Made by a program: the position numbers and the translations under genes. Below, piece after piece: positions 15,592-24,011 of a DNA stretch of 54,167 nt; position 1 is the stretch's first letter, and each line of letters begins with the position of its first letter. Origin of the DNA: an uncultured Rhizobium sp. (GTDB lineage: Bacteria; Pseudomonadota; Alphaproteobacteria; Rhizobiales; Rhizobiaceae). The stretch covers positions 1 to 54,167 of the forward strand of contig CAMFIF010000023.1 of the NCBI GenBank assembly GCA_945952415.1, given 5' to 3'. The notes beneath the pieces are model-generated. The model worked only from the letters and a program-made list of their open reading frames with translations, had not been told where the DNA came from and searched no databases.

Positions 15592-16443
15592 ATGAGCAAC
15601 TTGAAACTTGCAGCCAAGATCACCCATGTCCCGTCCATGTTCATTTCCGAGCAGCCCGGACCGAATTTCGGTTGCCGGACGGCGGCCATCGAGGGGTTGA
15701 AGGAGATCGGCCGGCGCTGCGATGCGCTGGGTGTCGATACGATCGTGGTTTTCGATACGCACTGGCTGGTGAACACGGCCTATCACATCAATTCGCGGGC
15801 GCGGTACAAGGGCATCTATACCAGCAACGAGTTCCCGCATTTCATCCAGAACCTCGAATATGATTATCGCGGCGCCCCGGAGCTCGGCGACGACATTGCC
15901 CGCCGTGCCGCCGAAAAGGGCGTTCGCATGCTCTCCCACCATGTGGATACGCTGGAAGTGGAATATGGCACGCTTGTGCCGATGCGCTACATCAATGCGG
16001 ATGCGCGGTTCCGGGTTCTCTCCATCGCCGCCTGGTGCCCCTGGCATGAAATGGAAGACAGCGCCCGCATCGGCGCTTCGGTGCGGGAAGCCATCGAGGC
16101 AGGCGATCACAAGGTGGCGATCCTCGCCTCCGGTTCGCTCTCCCACCGGATCCACGACAACAACGAGGCGGTGGCGGGCATCCACACCATTTCGGATGAA
16201 TTCTACAAGCAGGTGGACCTGCGGGTGCTCGACCTGTGGAAGGAAGGGCAGAACAAGGAATTCGTCTCCATGCTGCCGCTCTATTCCAAGGTCTGCCATG
16301 GCGAGGGCTTCATGCATGACACGGCCATGCTGTTCGGCGCATTGGGATGGGACGGCTATGCCGGGAAGGCGGAAATCCTGACCGATTACTTCACCTCGTC
16401 CGGCACGGGCCAGGTGAATGCGGTCTTCCCGCTCGCAGCCTGA
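15592..16443 (+). CDS. hpaD: 3,4-dihydroxyphenylacetate 2,3-dioxygenase (class III extradiol, LigB type)
   Basis: A 283-residue non-haem iron(II) ring-cleavage dioxygenase, the same length as HpaD of Escherichia coli and similar along its whole length (AAKITHVPSMF, VDTIVVFDTHWLVN, EYGTLVPMRY, LASGSLSHR, SSGTGQVNAVFPL). It opens homoprotocatechuate in the degradation of 4-hydroxyphenylacetate. H12 in ITHVPS and the histidine in DTHW are likely iron ligands. Other hpa genes (hpaE, hpaF, hpaG, hpaH) are not in the window, so it is isolated. It has a good ribosome site (AGGAGGATC) and a FNR/FixK-like box upstream, odd for an oxygen-consuming enzyme. Confidence 0.93.
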   Translation: MSNLKLAAKITHVPSMFISEQPGPNFGCRTAAIEGLKEIGRRCDALGVDTIVVFDTHWLVNTAYHINSRARYKGIYTSNEFPHFIQNLEYDYRGAPELGDDIARRAAEKGVRMLSHHVDTLEVEYGTLVPMRYINADARFRVLSIAAWCPWHEMEDSARIGASVREAIEAGDHKVAILASGSLSHRIHDNNEAVAGIHTISDEFYKQVDLRVLDLWKEGQNKEFVSMLPLYSKVCHGEGFMHDTAMLFGALGWDGYAGKAEILTDYFTSSGTGQVNAVFPLAA

Positions 16444-16462
16444 GGTCCCCTCCGAGGGAGTG

Positions 16463-16482
16463 GGCCCGGGTTTTCCCGGGCC
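16463..16482. terminator. Palindromic hairpin between convergent genes
   Basis: GGCCCGGG (16463-16470), loop TTTT, CCCGGGCC (16475-16482): a perfect 8-bp GC stem between the hpaD stop and the L,D-transpeptidase stop, directly abutting the latter. It may end transcription of both genes, although no T-run follows on either strand. Confidence 0.5.
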
Positions 16483-17832
16483 TCAGTCGACAAATTCCAC
16501 GGTGACGCCGGGCTTCAGCATCTTGCCGAGCTCGGTCGCATCCCAGTTGGTCAGGCGAATGCAGCCATGGCTCTGGGTCTTGCCGATCTTCGAGGGTTCG
16601 GGCGTGCCGTGAATGCCGTAGGTCGGCTTCGAAAGCGCGATCCATACGGTACCGACCGGGCCGTTCGGGCCGGGCGGAATGTTCAGGACCTTGTTGTTGT
16701 TGCCCTGCTGGAAATTGATCTTCGGATTATAGGTATAGCCCGGATTGAAGGCGATGCGCTGCACTTCCACCGTGCCGGACGGGGAGGGCGTATCGGCCGA
16801 GCCGATGGAGGCGGGATAGGCGGCGATGAGCTGGCCGTTTTCCCCATAGGCAAAGACCTGCTTGCGGGCCTTGTCGGCCAGAATCCGCGTGACGGCACCG
16901 GTCTTCGGTGCGCCCGGATTGACCACCTTGACCGTCGTGCCGGGCACGGTGAAATCCACGCCCGGATTGATTTCCTTCAGGTAATTCTCGTCCATATGGA
17001 AACGCTCGGCGAGCATTTCCGTGACCGAGGTATAGTTGAGCCCCGGCAGCAGCGCTTTCTGGGAATAATCTTCCGGAATGGCGGCGACATAAGGACCGGC
17101 AGCATCGGCCGGCGTGATCGTATAGGTGGTGAAGGGCAGGCCGCCGGAAAGGCGCAACCGCTCCAGAATATCGTCCATGTTGTTGGGATCGAGCGTCTCG
17201 CCGTTCACCTGTTCCCAGGCGGCGAGCGCCTTGGCCACATTCGATCCGTTCTTGCCGTCGATCACGCCCGGCGAGGAACCGCCACGATCGAGCAGCACCT
17301 GAAGGGCGGCAATTTCCGCCTTGTTCTTGCTGGTGATCGGGGCCGAGGAAACGGGGGGGATGTCGAGGCCCGTCGTGCTCGGGTCGATGCGGCTGCTGTC
17401 ATTGGGAAGGGCGGCCAGATCATCGCCCGGCGCGCCAGGATCGGGAAGCGGCTGGCCGTCGAGCGGCGCACGGGTGACGGCCTCCGGAATGGAGCCGGTG
17501 GAGAAATCCGGATCGTCGGGATAGGCGGCTGCCTGGTCGCTCGAGCTGCCGGCCCCGTCGACACCGGGCAGGTCCCCGTTGAAATACCGGTCCGCCGGCA
17601 CCTCGATCGCGACGAGATTGCCGTAATTGTCGACCAGCACGCGCTGGCCGGCACGATTATAGCGCACGCGCACCTCGTCGGGTGCCGGCACGTAATCGAG
17701 AAGCGAGCCGTCCGGCGACATCAGCACCACATCGCCGCGGGCATAGGCTTCCTGGGCGCGCAGCACGGGCGCGTGAAGCAGGGCAGTGCTTCCGACAAGG
17801 GCAATCAGCAGACTGTTACGGGCGCGACTCAT
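16483..17832 (-). CDS. L,D-transpeptidase (YkuD domain), exported
   Basis: A 449-residue exported protein that would form 3-3 crosslinks in peptidoglycan or attach proteins to it. N-terminal signal peptide (about residues 1-28, NSLLIALVGSTALLHAPVLRA). A central low-complexity Asp/Pro/Ser-rich region (about 85-165) is followed by a domain with a peptidoglycan-binding look (about 170-230), then YkuD with GTPEPSKIGKTQSHGCIRL; the nucleophile is C424 in SHGCIRL. The ATG at 17830-17832 follows GGAAAG by about 7 nt; a GTG seven codons upstream is less likely. Several such enzymes are usual in Rhizobiaceae, where polar growth relies on 3-3 links. Confidence 0.92.
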   Translation of the reverse strand: MSRARNSLLIALVGSTALLHAPVLRAQEAYARGDVVLMSPDGSLLDYVPAPDEVRVRYNRAGQRVLVDNYGNLVAIEVPADRYFNGDLPGVDGAGSSSDQAAAYPDDPDFSTGSIPEAVTRAPLDGQPLPDPGAPGDDLAALPNDSSRIDPSTTGLDIPPVSSAPITSKNKAEIAALQVLLDRGGSSPGVIDGKNGSNVAKALAAWEQVNGETLDPNNMDDILERLRLSGGLPFTTYTITPADAAGPYVAAIPEDYSQKALLPGLNYTSVTEMLAERFHMDENYLKEINPGVDFTVPGTTVKVVNPGAPKTGAVTRILADKARKQVFAYGENGQLIAAYPASIGSADTPSPSGTVEVQRIAFNPGYTYNPKINFQQGNNNKVLNIPPGPNGPVGTVWIALSKPTYGIHGTPEPSKIGKTQSHGCIRLTNWDATELGKMLKPGVTVEFVD

Positions 17833-18029
17833 CACGGGTCTTTCCACATTCACGGTTCATTAACGTAAGACACAGCAAATTCGACGCTAATATGGTAATC
17901 ATGAAAACTTGGTTTACAAACTTTTAATACCGGCCATGCGCACAGCGAATTGGTGTGAAATAGCATGGTTTTGTAGGCTCTGGGTTGTCTCACCGAGCCG
18001 GAAGAGCGAGGGGCAGGGGGAGCGGTAAC

Positions 18030-18500
18030 ATGACCGGAAAAGCCGAGGCGGCAGCCTCCTTCGACCTGGAGCGGTTCCTGCCATTCCGCATGCAGCGGCT
18101 GACCGGCCTGCTGACGGCGGATTTCTTTGCGGCCGGCGGGGGACGGGGCACGCTCGGCTGGACCGAATGGTACATTCTTTCGGTTCTGGCGCAGCAGGCG
18201 AACCAGACCGCAACCGACATCCACATGCGCTCGGGTCTTGGCAAGACAGCGATCAGCCGCGCGGTTGCCTCGCTTGAGGAAAACGGCTTTCTGCGGCGGG
18301 AACGGGATGCGGAGGATCGCCGGGTCGAACGTCTGGCCATCAGCCCGGCCGGGGAGGCGGAGCAGGCGGCGCTCGCCCGAGCGGCGGAAGCCTATGCGGC
18401 CCGTTTGCTCGCGCTCTGCAGCGCGGAGGATCTTTACCGGCTCACCCGGCTTCTCGGCATCATCGAGGAAAATCTGGTTGCCGGGCGCACGCTCGGCTGA
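18030..18500 (+). CDS. MarR-family transcriptional regulator
   Basis: A 156-residue winged helix-turn-helix protein. Recognition-helix region LGKTAISRAVASLEENGFLRR followed by the wing DAEDRRVERLAIS (both typical MarR signatures, the first broken here as LGKTAISRAVASLEE and NGFLRR). The ATG at 18030 has GGGGGAG about 9 nt upstream; the open frame from 17985 starts earlier without support. It lies 25 bp before a DUF4432 gene, so the two are likely co-transcribed and may respond to the substrate of that protein. The 197-bp gap to the left (17833-18029) contains AT-rich sequence and no other recognised element. Confidence 0.88.
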   Translation: MTGKAEAAASFDLERFLPFRMQRLTGLLTADFFAAGGGRGTLGWTEWYILSVLAQQANQTATDIHMRSGLGKTAISRAVASLEENGFLRRERDAEDRRVERLAISPAGEAEQAALARAAEAYAARLLALCSAEDLYRLTRLLGIIEENLVAGRTLG

Positions 18501-18525
18501 ACGCATACGCAGGGAGAGGGGCTCC

Positions 18526-19362
18526 ATGACATCGGTTATCCGGATTGGCGGGGCAAATGGCCCGGTCCTGGAACTCGATCCGGGCTCGGTGCTCGATCTC
18601 CGCCGTGTCCATGCGGGCGGCGCCGACTGGTCCCCCGGTCTTGAAATCGTCGATGATGGCGATCCGCGCATCTGGCATTCCCTCCAGGGTTTTCTCTTCA
18701 CCTGCGGGCCCGACCACATTCGCCATCCCGCCGACTTTGAAAACGGCGGTGGCCGCTTTCCGATCCATGGTTCGGCGGCGGGCCAGCCGGTTTCCGCGCT
18801 GGAATATGGCGAGGATCATGCCCGCGCGCTCATTCCCCTGACACTGGTCGAGGGGGGAGAGGCGCTCATCGAGCGCAGCTGGAGGATCGATCCCGATGGC
18901 TGGGTGCATCTTCACGACCGGGTCACCAATTCCGGCGGGCGCCCCTTTGGAGCGATGACCATGTATCACATGAATGTCGCGGGTCGCCTTCTTGGCCCCG
19001 AAACCCGGCTCACGGGGGCGATGTTCGACGGCGGCGGCATGGCCTGGAGTTTCTTCGACGATCCCGGCGGCGTCTTCTGCGTGCCCGCAGCACCACAGGC
19101 GGATGTAGATGGCATGGTCCATGTCCAGCTCGGGCCGGTCGGGGCGGCGGATGGTCTCAGCCTTCATCTTCGCTTCGATGCGAGGGCGCTGCCCTATCTG
19201 CAAATGTGGCGCGCCCGGCGGCCGGGGGTGAATGTGCTGGGAATCGAGCCCTGTACCCATGACTGGAAAAGCCGGGAAAGCCTTCGACAATCGGGGGCGC
19301 TTGCCGATCTCGCCCCGGGCGGGACACGCGAATTCTCGCTCGCCTTCCGCTTTTCCGGGTAG
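18526..19362 (+). CDS. DUF4432-family protein, aldose 1-epimerase-like
   Basis: A 278-residue beta-sandwich protein of the galactose mutarotase-like superfamily (DUF4432). Seen: GFLFTCGPDHIRHP, FPIHGSAAGQP with a conserved histidine, HDRVTNSGGRPFGAMTMYHMNVAG (broken: HDRVTNSGGRPF and MTMYHMNVAG) and NVLGIEPCTHD, the last resembling the acidic catalytic end of epimerases. The ATG at 18526 follows GGGAGAGG. Probably interconverts anomers of a sugar or sugar acid; the actual substrate is unknown. In an apparent operon with the MarR-type regulator. Confidence 0.85.
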   Translation: MTSVIRIGGANGPVLELDPGSVLDLRRVHAGGADWSPGLEIVDDGDPRIWHSLQGFLFTCGPDHIRHPADFENGGGRFPIHGSAAGQPVSALEYGEDHARALIPLTLVEGGEALIERSWRIDPDGWVHLHDRVTNSGGRPFGAMTMYHMNVAGRLLGPETRLTGAMFDGGGMAWSFFDDPGGVFCVPAAPQADVDGMVHVQLGPVGAADGLSLHLRFDARALPYLQMWRARRPGVNVLGIEPCTHDWKSRESLRQSGALADLAPGGTREFSLAFRFSG

Positions 19363-19439
19363 AGCCCGGCGCCTCACGTTGACGCCTTCCTGCCGCGCCT
19401 TTAGATGGTAGCACCATTCCAGAAGCGGAGGATGACAGC

Positions 19440-19778
19440 ATGGATATCCGGCCTATCGATTCAGAATATTCTGTCAGCGGGCAGATCACGGTCGAGGATC
19501 TGGACGCCATCAAGGCTGCCGGTTTCAAGTCGATCGTTTGCCACCGGCCCGATCACGAACAGCCGGACCAGCCGGAATTTTCCGCCATCGCCGCGCGGGC
19601 GGAAGAGCTGGGCCTTGCCATTACCCATATTCCGGTCGGCCCCATGGGCGTGACGGCCGATGCGGTGCGCGCCATGGTGGATGCGCTCGACTCGATGGAG
19701 CGTCCGGTTCTCGGCTATTGCCGGTCCGGCGCGCGTTCGACGGCGATCTACCAGCAGACCGCCCATATCCGGAACTGA
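19440..19778 (+). CDS. TIGR01244/DUF442 phosphatase-like protein (beta-lactamase hydrolase-like, Blh N-terminal type)
   Basis: A 112-residue protein with a dual-specificity phosphatase fold; the CX5R active-site loop is YCRSGARS, with a typical MGVTADAVRAM stretch before it. The family is often called sulfur transferase TIGR01244, and in rhizobia and Xylella it occurs fused to a metallo-beta-lactamase/sulfide-oxidising domain; here it stands alone. It lies 30 bp before ridA and is probably co-transcribed. A good ribosome site (AGCGGAGGATG) precedes it. The substrate is unknown; a link to sulfide stress is only a family-level hint. Confidence 0.85.
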   Translation: MDIRPIDSEYSVSGQITVEDLDAIKAAGFKSIVCHRPDHEQPDQPEFSAIAARAEELGLAITHIPVGPMGVTADAVRAMVDALDSMERPVLGYCRSGARSTAIYQQTAHIRN

Positions 19779-19808
19779 TCTTACCCAAAGCCCCCGAAGG
19801 AGCATTTC

Positions 19809-20150
19809 ATGACCATCAAGCGTATCGAAAACGGCAAGCGGATGAGCCAGGCCGTGATCCACGGCAACACCGTCTACCTGGCAGGCCAGGTGGGTGAAGG
19901 CGCGACCGTTGCCGACCAGTGCCGCTCGGCGCTGGCCGAAGTCGATCGCCTGCTCGCCGCCGCAGGCACCGACAAGTCGAAGATCCTGCAGACGATCATC
20001 TATCTCTCCGACATGTCCACCTTCGGCGAAATGAATGCCGTATGGGAAGCCTGGGTCGATCCGAACAACACGCCGGCCCGCGCCACCTCGCAGGCAGCGC
20101 TCGCCACCCCGGACTACAAGGTGGAATTCATCGTGACGGCGGCGCTCTGA
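19809..20150 (+). CDS. ridA: RidA-family protein (YjgF/YER057c/UK114)
   Basis: A 113-residue member of the Rid family, which hydrolyses reactive enamine/imine intermediates from PLP enzymes. Seen: YLAGQVGEGATVADQ near the N-terminus and the PARATSQAAL segment carrying the conserved arginine that binds the carboxylate of the substrate. The sequence is of the Rid subgroup common in alphaproteobacteria and could be a paralogue of the housekeeping RidA, so the symbol is tentative. Followed by a bidirectional terminator. Confidence 0.85.
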   Translation: MTIKRIENGKRMSQAVIHGNTVYLAGQVGEGATVADQCRSALAEVDRLLAAAGTDKSKILQTIIYLSDMSTFGEMNAVWEAWVDPNNTPARATSQAALATPDYKVEFIVTAAL

Positions 20151-20171
20151 GCTGCAAGGCCCGTTGAAATG

Positions 20172-20202
20172 AAAACGCCCGGTTCTGCCGGGCGTTTTTT
20201 TT
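20172..20202. terminator. Bidirectional intrinsic terminator
   Basis: AAAACGCCCGG (20172-20182), loop TTCTG, CCGGGCG (20188-20194) then an 8-nt T-run. The A-run on the left gives a U-tract in the other direction, so it can end both the ridA operon and the convergent HerA-like gene. Confidence 0.9.
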
Positions 20203-20213
20203 GTCTCGCTTCC

Positions 20214-21776
20214 TTAGCGCTTGAGGCTGCCGAGGATGCCGCGTACCAGCGCGCGGCCAACGGAGGAGGCGACGGAGCGGGCGACGCTCTTCATCGCGGC
20301 CTCCACCACGGTTTCCCGCTGGTAGCCGGAGCGGGGGCGCGGTTCCTGTTCTTCCTTCTCCGGCTTGTCGCCGAAGCCCGGAAGTGTCCAACGGTTTGCG
20401 GCATTGTCGTTGCCGCCGGCGGCCGGGGGCTCTGCCTCGGGTTTCGGCTGGGCGGGGGCGTTCTTCGCCGCGCGCGCCAGCAGGATCTCATAGGCGGATT
20501 CCCGGTCTTCATCGACGTCATACTGGTTGGCGACGGGGCTGACCTGCATGACCCGCTGGCGCTCCTCGTCGGTGATCGGCCCGAGCCGCGAGGCGGGCGG
20601 GCGGATGAGGGTGCGCTCGACGATGGAAGGCACGCCCTTCTCCTCCAGCATGGAGACCAGCGCCTCGCCTGTGCCGAGCGCGGTGATCGCGGTTGCGCAG
20701 TCGAAAGCGGGGTTGGGACGGAAGGTCTCGGCGGCGGTCTTCACCGCCCGCTGCTCGCGTGGGGTATAGGCGCGCAGCGCATGCTGCACCCGGTTGCCGA
20801 GCTGGGCCAGCACGGTTTCCGGCACGTCCATGGGGTTCTGGGTGACGAAATAGACGCCGACGCCCTTGGAGCGGATGAGGCGCACGACCTGCTCCACCCG
20901 CTGGATCAGCACCGGCGGGGCATCGTTGAAGAGCAGATGCGCCTCGTCGAAGAAGAAGACCAGCTTCGGCTTGTCGAGATCGCCCACTTCCGGCAGGTCT
21001 TCGAAGAGTTCGGAGAGCAGCCAGAGCAGGAAGGTGGCGTAAAGCCTTGGGTTCATCATCAGCTTTTCGGCGGCGAGCACCGAAATCGCGCCGCGGCCGT
21101 CATTGGTTACCCGCATCATGTCGGAAATCTTCAGCGCCGGCTCGCCGAAGAAATGGGCCGCCCCCTGCTGTTCGAGCACGAGAAGCGCCCTTTGCAGCGA
21201 GCCGACCGATGCCTTGCTGACCAGGCCGAACTGGGCGGAGATCTCCTCGGCATTCTCGGCCATGTAATTCAGGAGCGCCTGGAGATCCTTGAGATCGAGC
21301 AGCGCCAGACCGCCCTGATCGGCGATCTTGAAGGCGATGTTGAGCACGCCTTCCTGCGCCTCGGAGGCATTCATCAGCCGGGCGAGGAGCAGGGGGCCCA
21401 TTTCGGCAATGGTGGTGCGGACGCGGTGGCCCTTTTCGCCGTAGATATCCCAGAAGATCACCGGAAACTGTTCGAAACCATAGGGATCGAGCCCGATCTG
21501 CTGGGCGCGCTTCAGAAGGAAGTCCTTCTCCACGCCCATCTGCGAGATGCCGGCGAGATCGCCCTTGATATCCGCGCAGAAGACCGGCACGCCGGCATCG
21601 GAAAAGCCCTCGGCGAGAACCTGCAGCGTCACCGTCTTGCCGGTGCCGGTTGCGCCGGTCACCAGCCCGTGTCGGTTGCCGTAGCGCAGGTCCAGATATT
21701 CCGGCTTGTTGTTGGTGTCGTCAGGGTTGCGGCTCGTGCCGACATAGATTTTCCCGTCCTGAAGCAGCACCGTCAT
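20214..21776 (-). CDS. HerA-like ATPase, DUF853 (YjgR type)
   Basis: A 520-residue P-loop ATPase of the FtsK/HerA superfamily. Walker A GATGTGKT is at residues 41-48 and Walker B LVFFFDEAHLLF in the centre. The sensor region VYFVTQNPMDVPETVLAQLG is characteristic (broken: VYFVTQNPMDVP). The C-terminal ~90 residues are a Pro/Glu/Ala-rich linker and a basic helical end (VASSVGRALVRGILGSLKR). The ATG at 21774-21776 has AAGGGAG directly upstream; the longer frame to 21881 is not supported. The cellular role of the DUF853 family is not established; DNA-translocation activity is inferred from the fold. No NurA nuclease gene is adjacent. Confidence 0.88.
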   Translation of the reverse strand: MTVLLQDGKIYVGTSRNPDDTNNKPEYLDLRYGNRHGLVTGATGTGKTVTLQVLAEGFSDAGVPVFCADIKGDLAGISQMGVEKDFLLKRAQQIGLDPYGFEQFPVIFWDIYGEKGHRVRTTIAEMGPLLLARLMNASEAQEGVLNIAFKIADQGGLALLDLKDLQALLNYMAENAEEISAQFGLVSKASVGSLQRALLVLEQQGAAHFFGEPALKISDMMRVTNDGRGAISVLAAEKLMMNPRLYATFLLWLLSELFEDLPEVGDLDKPKLVFFFDEAHLLFNDAPPVLIQRVEQVVRLIRSKGVGVYFVTQNPMDVPETVLAQLGNRVQHALRAYTPREQRAVKTAAETFRPNPAFDCATAITALGTGEALVSMLEEKGVPSIVERTLIRPPASRLGPITDEERQRVMQVSPVANQYDVDEDRESAYEILLARAAKNAPAQPKPEAEPPAAGGNDNAANRWTLPGFGDKPEKEEQEPRPRSGYQRETVVEAAMKSVARSVASSVGRALVRGILGSLKR

Positions 21777-22014
21777 GTCTCCCTTGTATCGTGGCGGGCA
21801 ATCGAACCGTCCCGCTTCTTCACCGAAGGTTATAGAAAAGCCGCGCGGTGAGGCAAGCGCCGAGGTGGCTTCGCGCCGCATTAGATATCATTGACACTGA
21901 TCCTGAGTCGCCCTCACCCTCGATGCAGGATTAAGGGTCCGGACGGGTTGAGTTTCGCCACAGGCTCCTTTACCTTCACGTCAACGTAATGGTTCAGCTT
22001 CGGGAGATTATGAG

Positions 22015-22395
22015 ATGAACGAACTCGTCACACAGGTTGCCGACCGCGTGGGCATCGATCCTGCGACCGCCGAAAAGGCGATCGGCATGATGCTTGCCTT
22101 CCTTCAGAAGGAAGGGGACAGCGATGCGGTGGCGCGCATGATCGCGGCCATTCCGGGCGCTGCGGATCTGGCGGCCAATGCATCGGGCGGCGGCGGTGGC
22201 CTGCTGGGCGGCCTGATGAGCGCGATGGGCGGCGGGGTGATGGCGCTCGGCCAGCAGCTCATGTCCCAGGGCCTCGGCATGGGCGAGATCACCGGCCTTG
22301 CCCGCGAAACCATGGCCGTGGCGCGCGAACATGCCGGCGCCGATGTGGTGGACCAGGTGGTCGCTTCGGTTCCGGGGCTCGGCCAGTTCGTCTGA
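22015..22395 (+). CDS. Small helical protein, DUF2267/DUF2780-like
   Basis: A 126-residue protein: an N-terminal helical part (LVTQVADRVGIDPATAEKAIG), a glycine-rich linker at about 57-75 (GGGGGLLGGLMSAMGGG) and a C-terminal helical part (ITGLARETMAVAREH, VVASVPGLGQ). The pattern resembles the DUF2267/DUF2780 type of small proteins found in rhizobia. No signal peptide. It stands alone between a 238-bp upstream gap, in which nothing was recognised, and its own strong terminator. Function unknown. Confidence 0.75.
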   Translation: MNELVTQVADRVGIDPATAEKAIGMMLAFLQKEGDSDAVARMIAAIPGAADLAANASGGGGGLLGGLMSAMGGGVMALGQQLMSQGLGMGEITGLARETMAVAREHAGADVVDQVVASVPGLGQFV

Positions 22396-22419
22396 TCGCC
22401 CCCGTCTTCTTTGCATCGT

Positions 22420-22452
22420 GAAAGCCCCGCCTGCGGCGGGGCTTTCCTTTTT
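22420..22452. terminator. Strong intrinsic terminator
   Basis: GAAAGCCCCGCC (22420-22431), loop TGC, GGCGGGGCTTTC (22435-22446) and a TTTTT tract: a perfect 12-bp stem. It lies between convergent genes and its minus-strand side also has a short U-tract, so it may serve both. Confidence 0.92.
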
Positions 22453-22455
22453 CCA

Positions 22456-23241
22456 TCAGGCGCGTTTGCGCGCTACGAGGAACAGCCGCGGCATGGAAAA
22501 GGCCACGCTGCCATCGGCAAGCGGCGGATAGGCGCGGGCAACCGCAACCTGATAGGCGGCGCGATAGGCGCTGGCGGCTTCCGGGCCCAGGGTCTCCTCG
22601 ATGCGGGCAATCCAGGGCCTGAGGCCAGCGCCCGAAACGAATTCCACGATACCGGCCGCATCGGCCAGACGGTGGAAGTAAGCGGTTCTCCACACGGTGA
22701 CATCGAGACCCGCCGCGCCCAGACGGTCCATATAAGTGGCTGGCGACGGGAGCGGTTCTCTCCTCGGCATGCCCTCCGCAAAGGCTGCCGCCCAGGGACC
22801 CTCTGCCGCCACATCCGCCATCAGCCGGTGGCTCGGTTCGTCGAGATTGTCAGGCATCTGCAGCGCCAGCGCACCCCCGGCGACAAGGAATCCCGCAAGG
22901 CGCTTCAGAACCGGCAGATGATCGGGCACCCAATGGAAGACCGCATTGGAAAGGAAGAGATCGATCGGCTCCTCCGGCTCGAAACGGGTGACGTCCTGGC
23001 GGTCTATCGCGATGCCCGGCAGGCGCTTGCGGGCCGCGTCCACCATGGCGGCATCGCTGTCGAAGGCGCGGATATGGGCCGTCGGAAAGCGTCTGATCAG
23101 TGCTTCGGTGGAATTGCCCGGTCCGCAGCCGGCATCGACCACGTTGCGGGGGTCGAGATCGTCGAGACCGTTCAGCAGATCCCGCAAAGGCCGGTTTCGC
23201 TCGGCTTCGAAGCGCCGGTACTGATCGGGGTCCCAGGCCAT
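22456..23241 (-). CDS. tam: Trans-aconitate 2-methyltransferase
   Basis: A 261-residue SAM-dependent class I methyltransferase that methylates trans-aconitate, an inhibitor of aconitase. Motif I is VVDAGCGPGNST (around residue 35), followed by AFDSDAAMVDAAR and LSNAVFHWVPDH; MPDNLDEPSH matches the conserved MPDN-EP-H segment of E. coli Tam. The ATG at 23239-23241 lies 2 bp after the stop of the upstream dehalogenase gene, so they form a pair. The longer open frame to 23706 is an artefact. Confidence 0.92.
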   Translation of the reverse strand: MAWDPDQYRRFEAERNRPLRDLLNGLDDLDPRNVVDAGCGPGNSTEALIRRFPTAHIRAFDSDAAMVDAARKRLPGIAIDRQDVTRFEPEEPIDLFLSNAVFHWVPDHLPVLKRLAGFLVAGGALALQMPDNLDEPSHRLMADVAAEGPWAAAFAEGMPRREPLPSPATYMDRLGAAGLDVTVWRTAYFHRLADAAGIVEFVSGAGLRPWIARIEETLGPEAASAYRAAYQVAVARAYPPLADGSVAFSMPRLFLVARKRA

Positions 23242-23243
23242 GG

Positions 23244-23921
23244 TCAGGTCTCCTTGAGGGTCGAAAGGCCGGTGAGCGAGGGGAGAATGTGGCGCGGAGC
23301 GAGATCGGGATATTCGAGCGGCGTGCCCGCGCGATTGATCCAGACCGTGCGGAAGCCGAAGGCGGTGGCCCCGGCAATGTCCCAGCCGTTCGAGGACTGG
23401 AAGGACACGTTCTCCGGGGCGACGGCGAAGCGGTCGAGCACCAGGGCGTAGGTTTCGGGCACGGTCTTGAAGCGTTGCAGGCCATCGACCGACAGGATGG
23501 CATCGAGGCAGGTTTCCAGCCCCGCCGCCTCCACCGCCTGGTGGAGCATGGTCTCGGTGCCGTTCGAGAGGATGGCCGTCGCGTGGCCCTGGCTGCGGAT
23601 CGCCTCCAGTTCGCCTTTCGCTTCCGGATAGGCATCCAGCCGGCGATAGGCATCGAGTAGGGCAGGGCGCGCCGCCCGGTCGGCTTCGGGGAAGCGGGAA
23701 AAGCAATAGTCCAGCGCCTCCTCGGTGAGGTTCCAGAAATCGCGGTAACGGCCGGAAAGGGTGCGCACCCAGCTATATTCCAGCTGCTTGTTGCGCCAGA
23801 GCGCCGAGAAGGCCGACAGGTCGGCGCCCAGCCGGTCACCGAGACGGAAGACCGCTGCATGGACATCGAAGAGCGTGCCATAGGCATCGAAGACAAAGAC
23901 GCGCAATGGGTGACCGGTCAT
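23244..23921 (-). CDS. Haloacid dehalogenase, type II
   Basis: A 225-residue HAD-superfamily hydrolase. The nucleophile is D12 in VFDAYGTLFD; motif II ILSNGT, lysine in RFKTVPETY, and the SSNGWDIAGA segment typical of L-2-haloacid dehalogenases. Such enzymes replace the halogen of short 2-haloalkanoic acids with a hydroxyl, but many genomic members have other substrates. It is the first gene of a two-gene unit with tam. The ATG at 23919-23921 follows GGGGAAG. Confidence 0.9.
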   Translation of the reverse strand: MTGHPLRVFVFDAYGTLFDVHAAVFRLGDRLGADLSAFSALWRNKQLEYSWVRTLSGRYRDFWNLTEEALDYCFSRFPEADRAARPALLDAYRRLDAYPEAKGELEAIRSQGHATAILSNGTETMLHQAVEAAGLETCLDAILSVDGLQRFKTVPETYALVLDRFAVAPENVSFQSSNGWDIAGATAFGFRTVWINRAGTPLEYPDLAPRHILPSLTGLSTLKET

Positions 23922-24011
23922 GCTTCTTCCCCTTCCTCACCGCGCCGAGCATAAAGGCAGGGCGCGGGAGGGCAAGGGCCAAGCACGTGCCTTTGCGTTT
24001 CCACCGCGCCT

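Noticed and set aside
20169..21851. 560-codon plus-strand open frame
   Set aside because: Shadow of the HerA-like ATPase gene on the opposite strand, which has Walker motifs; the plus frame also overlaps the bidirectional terminator.
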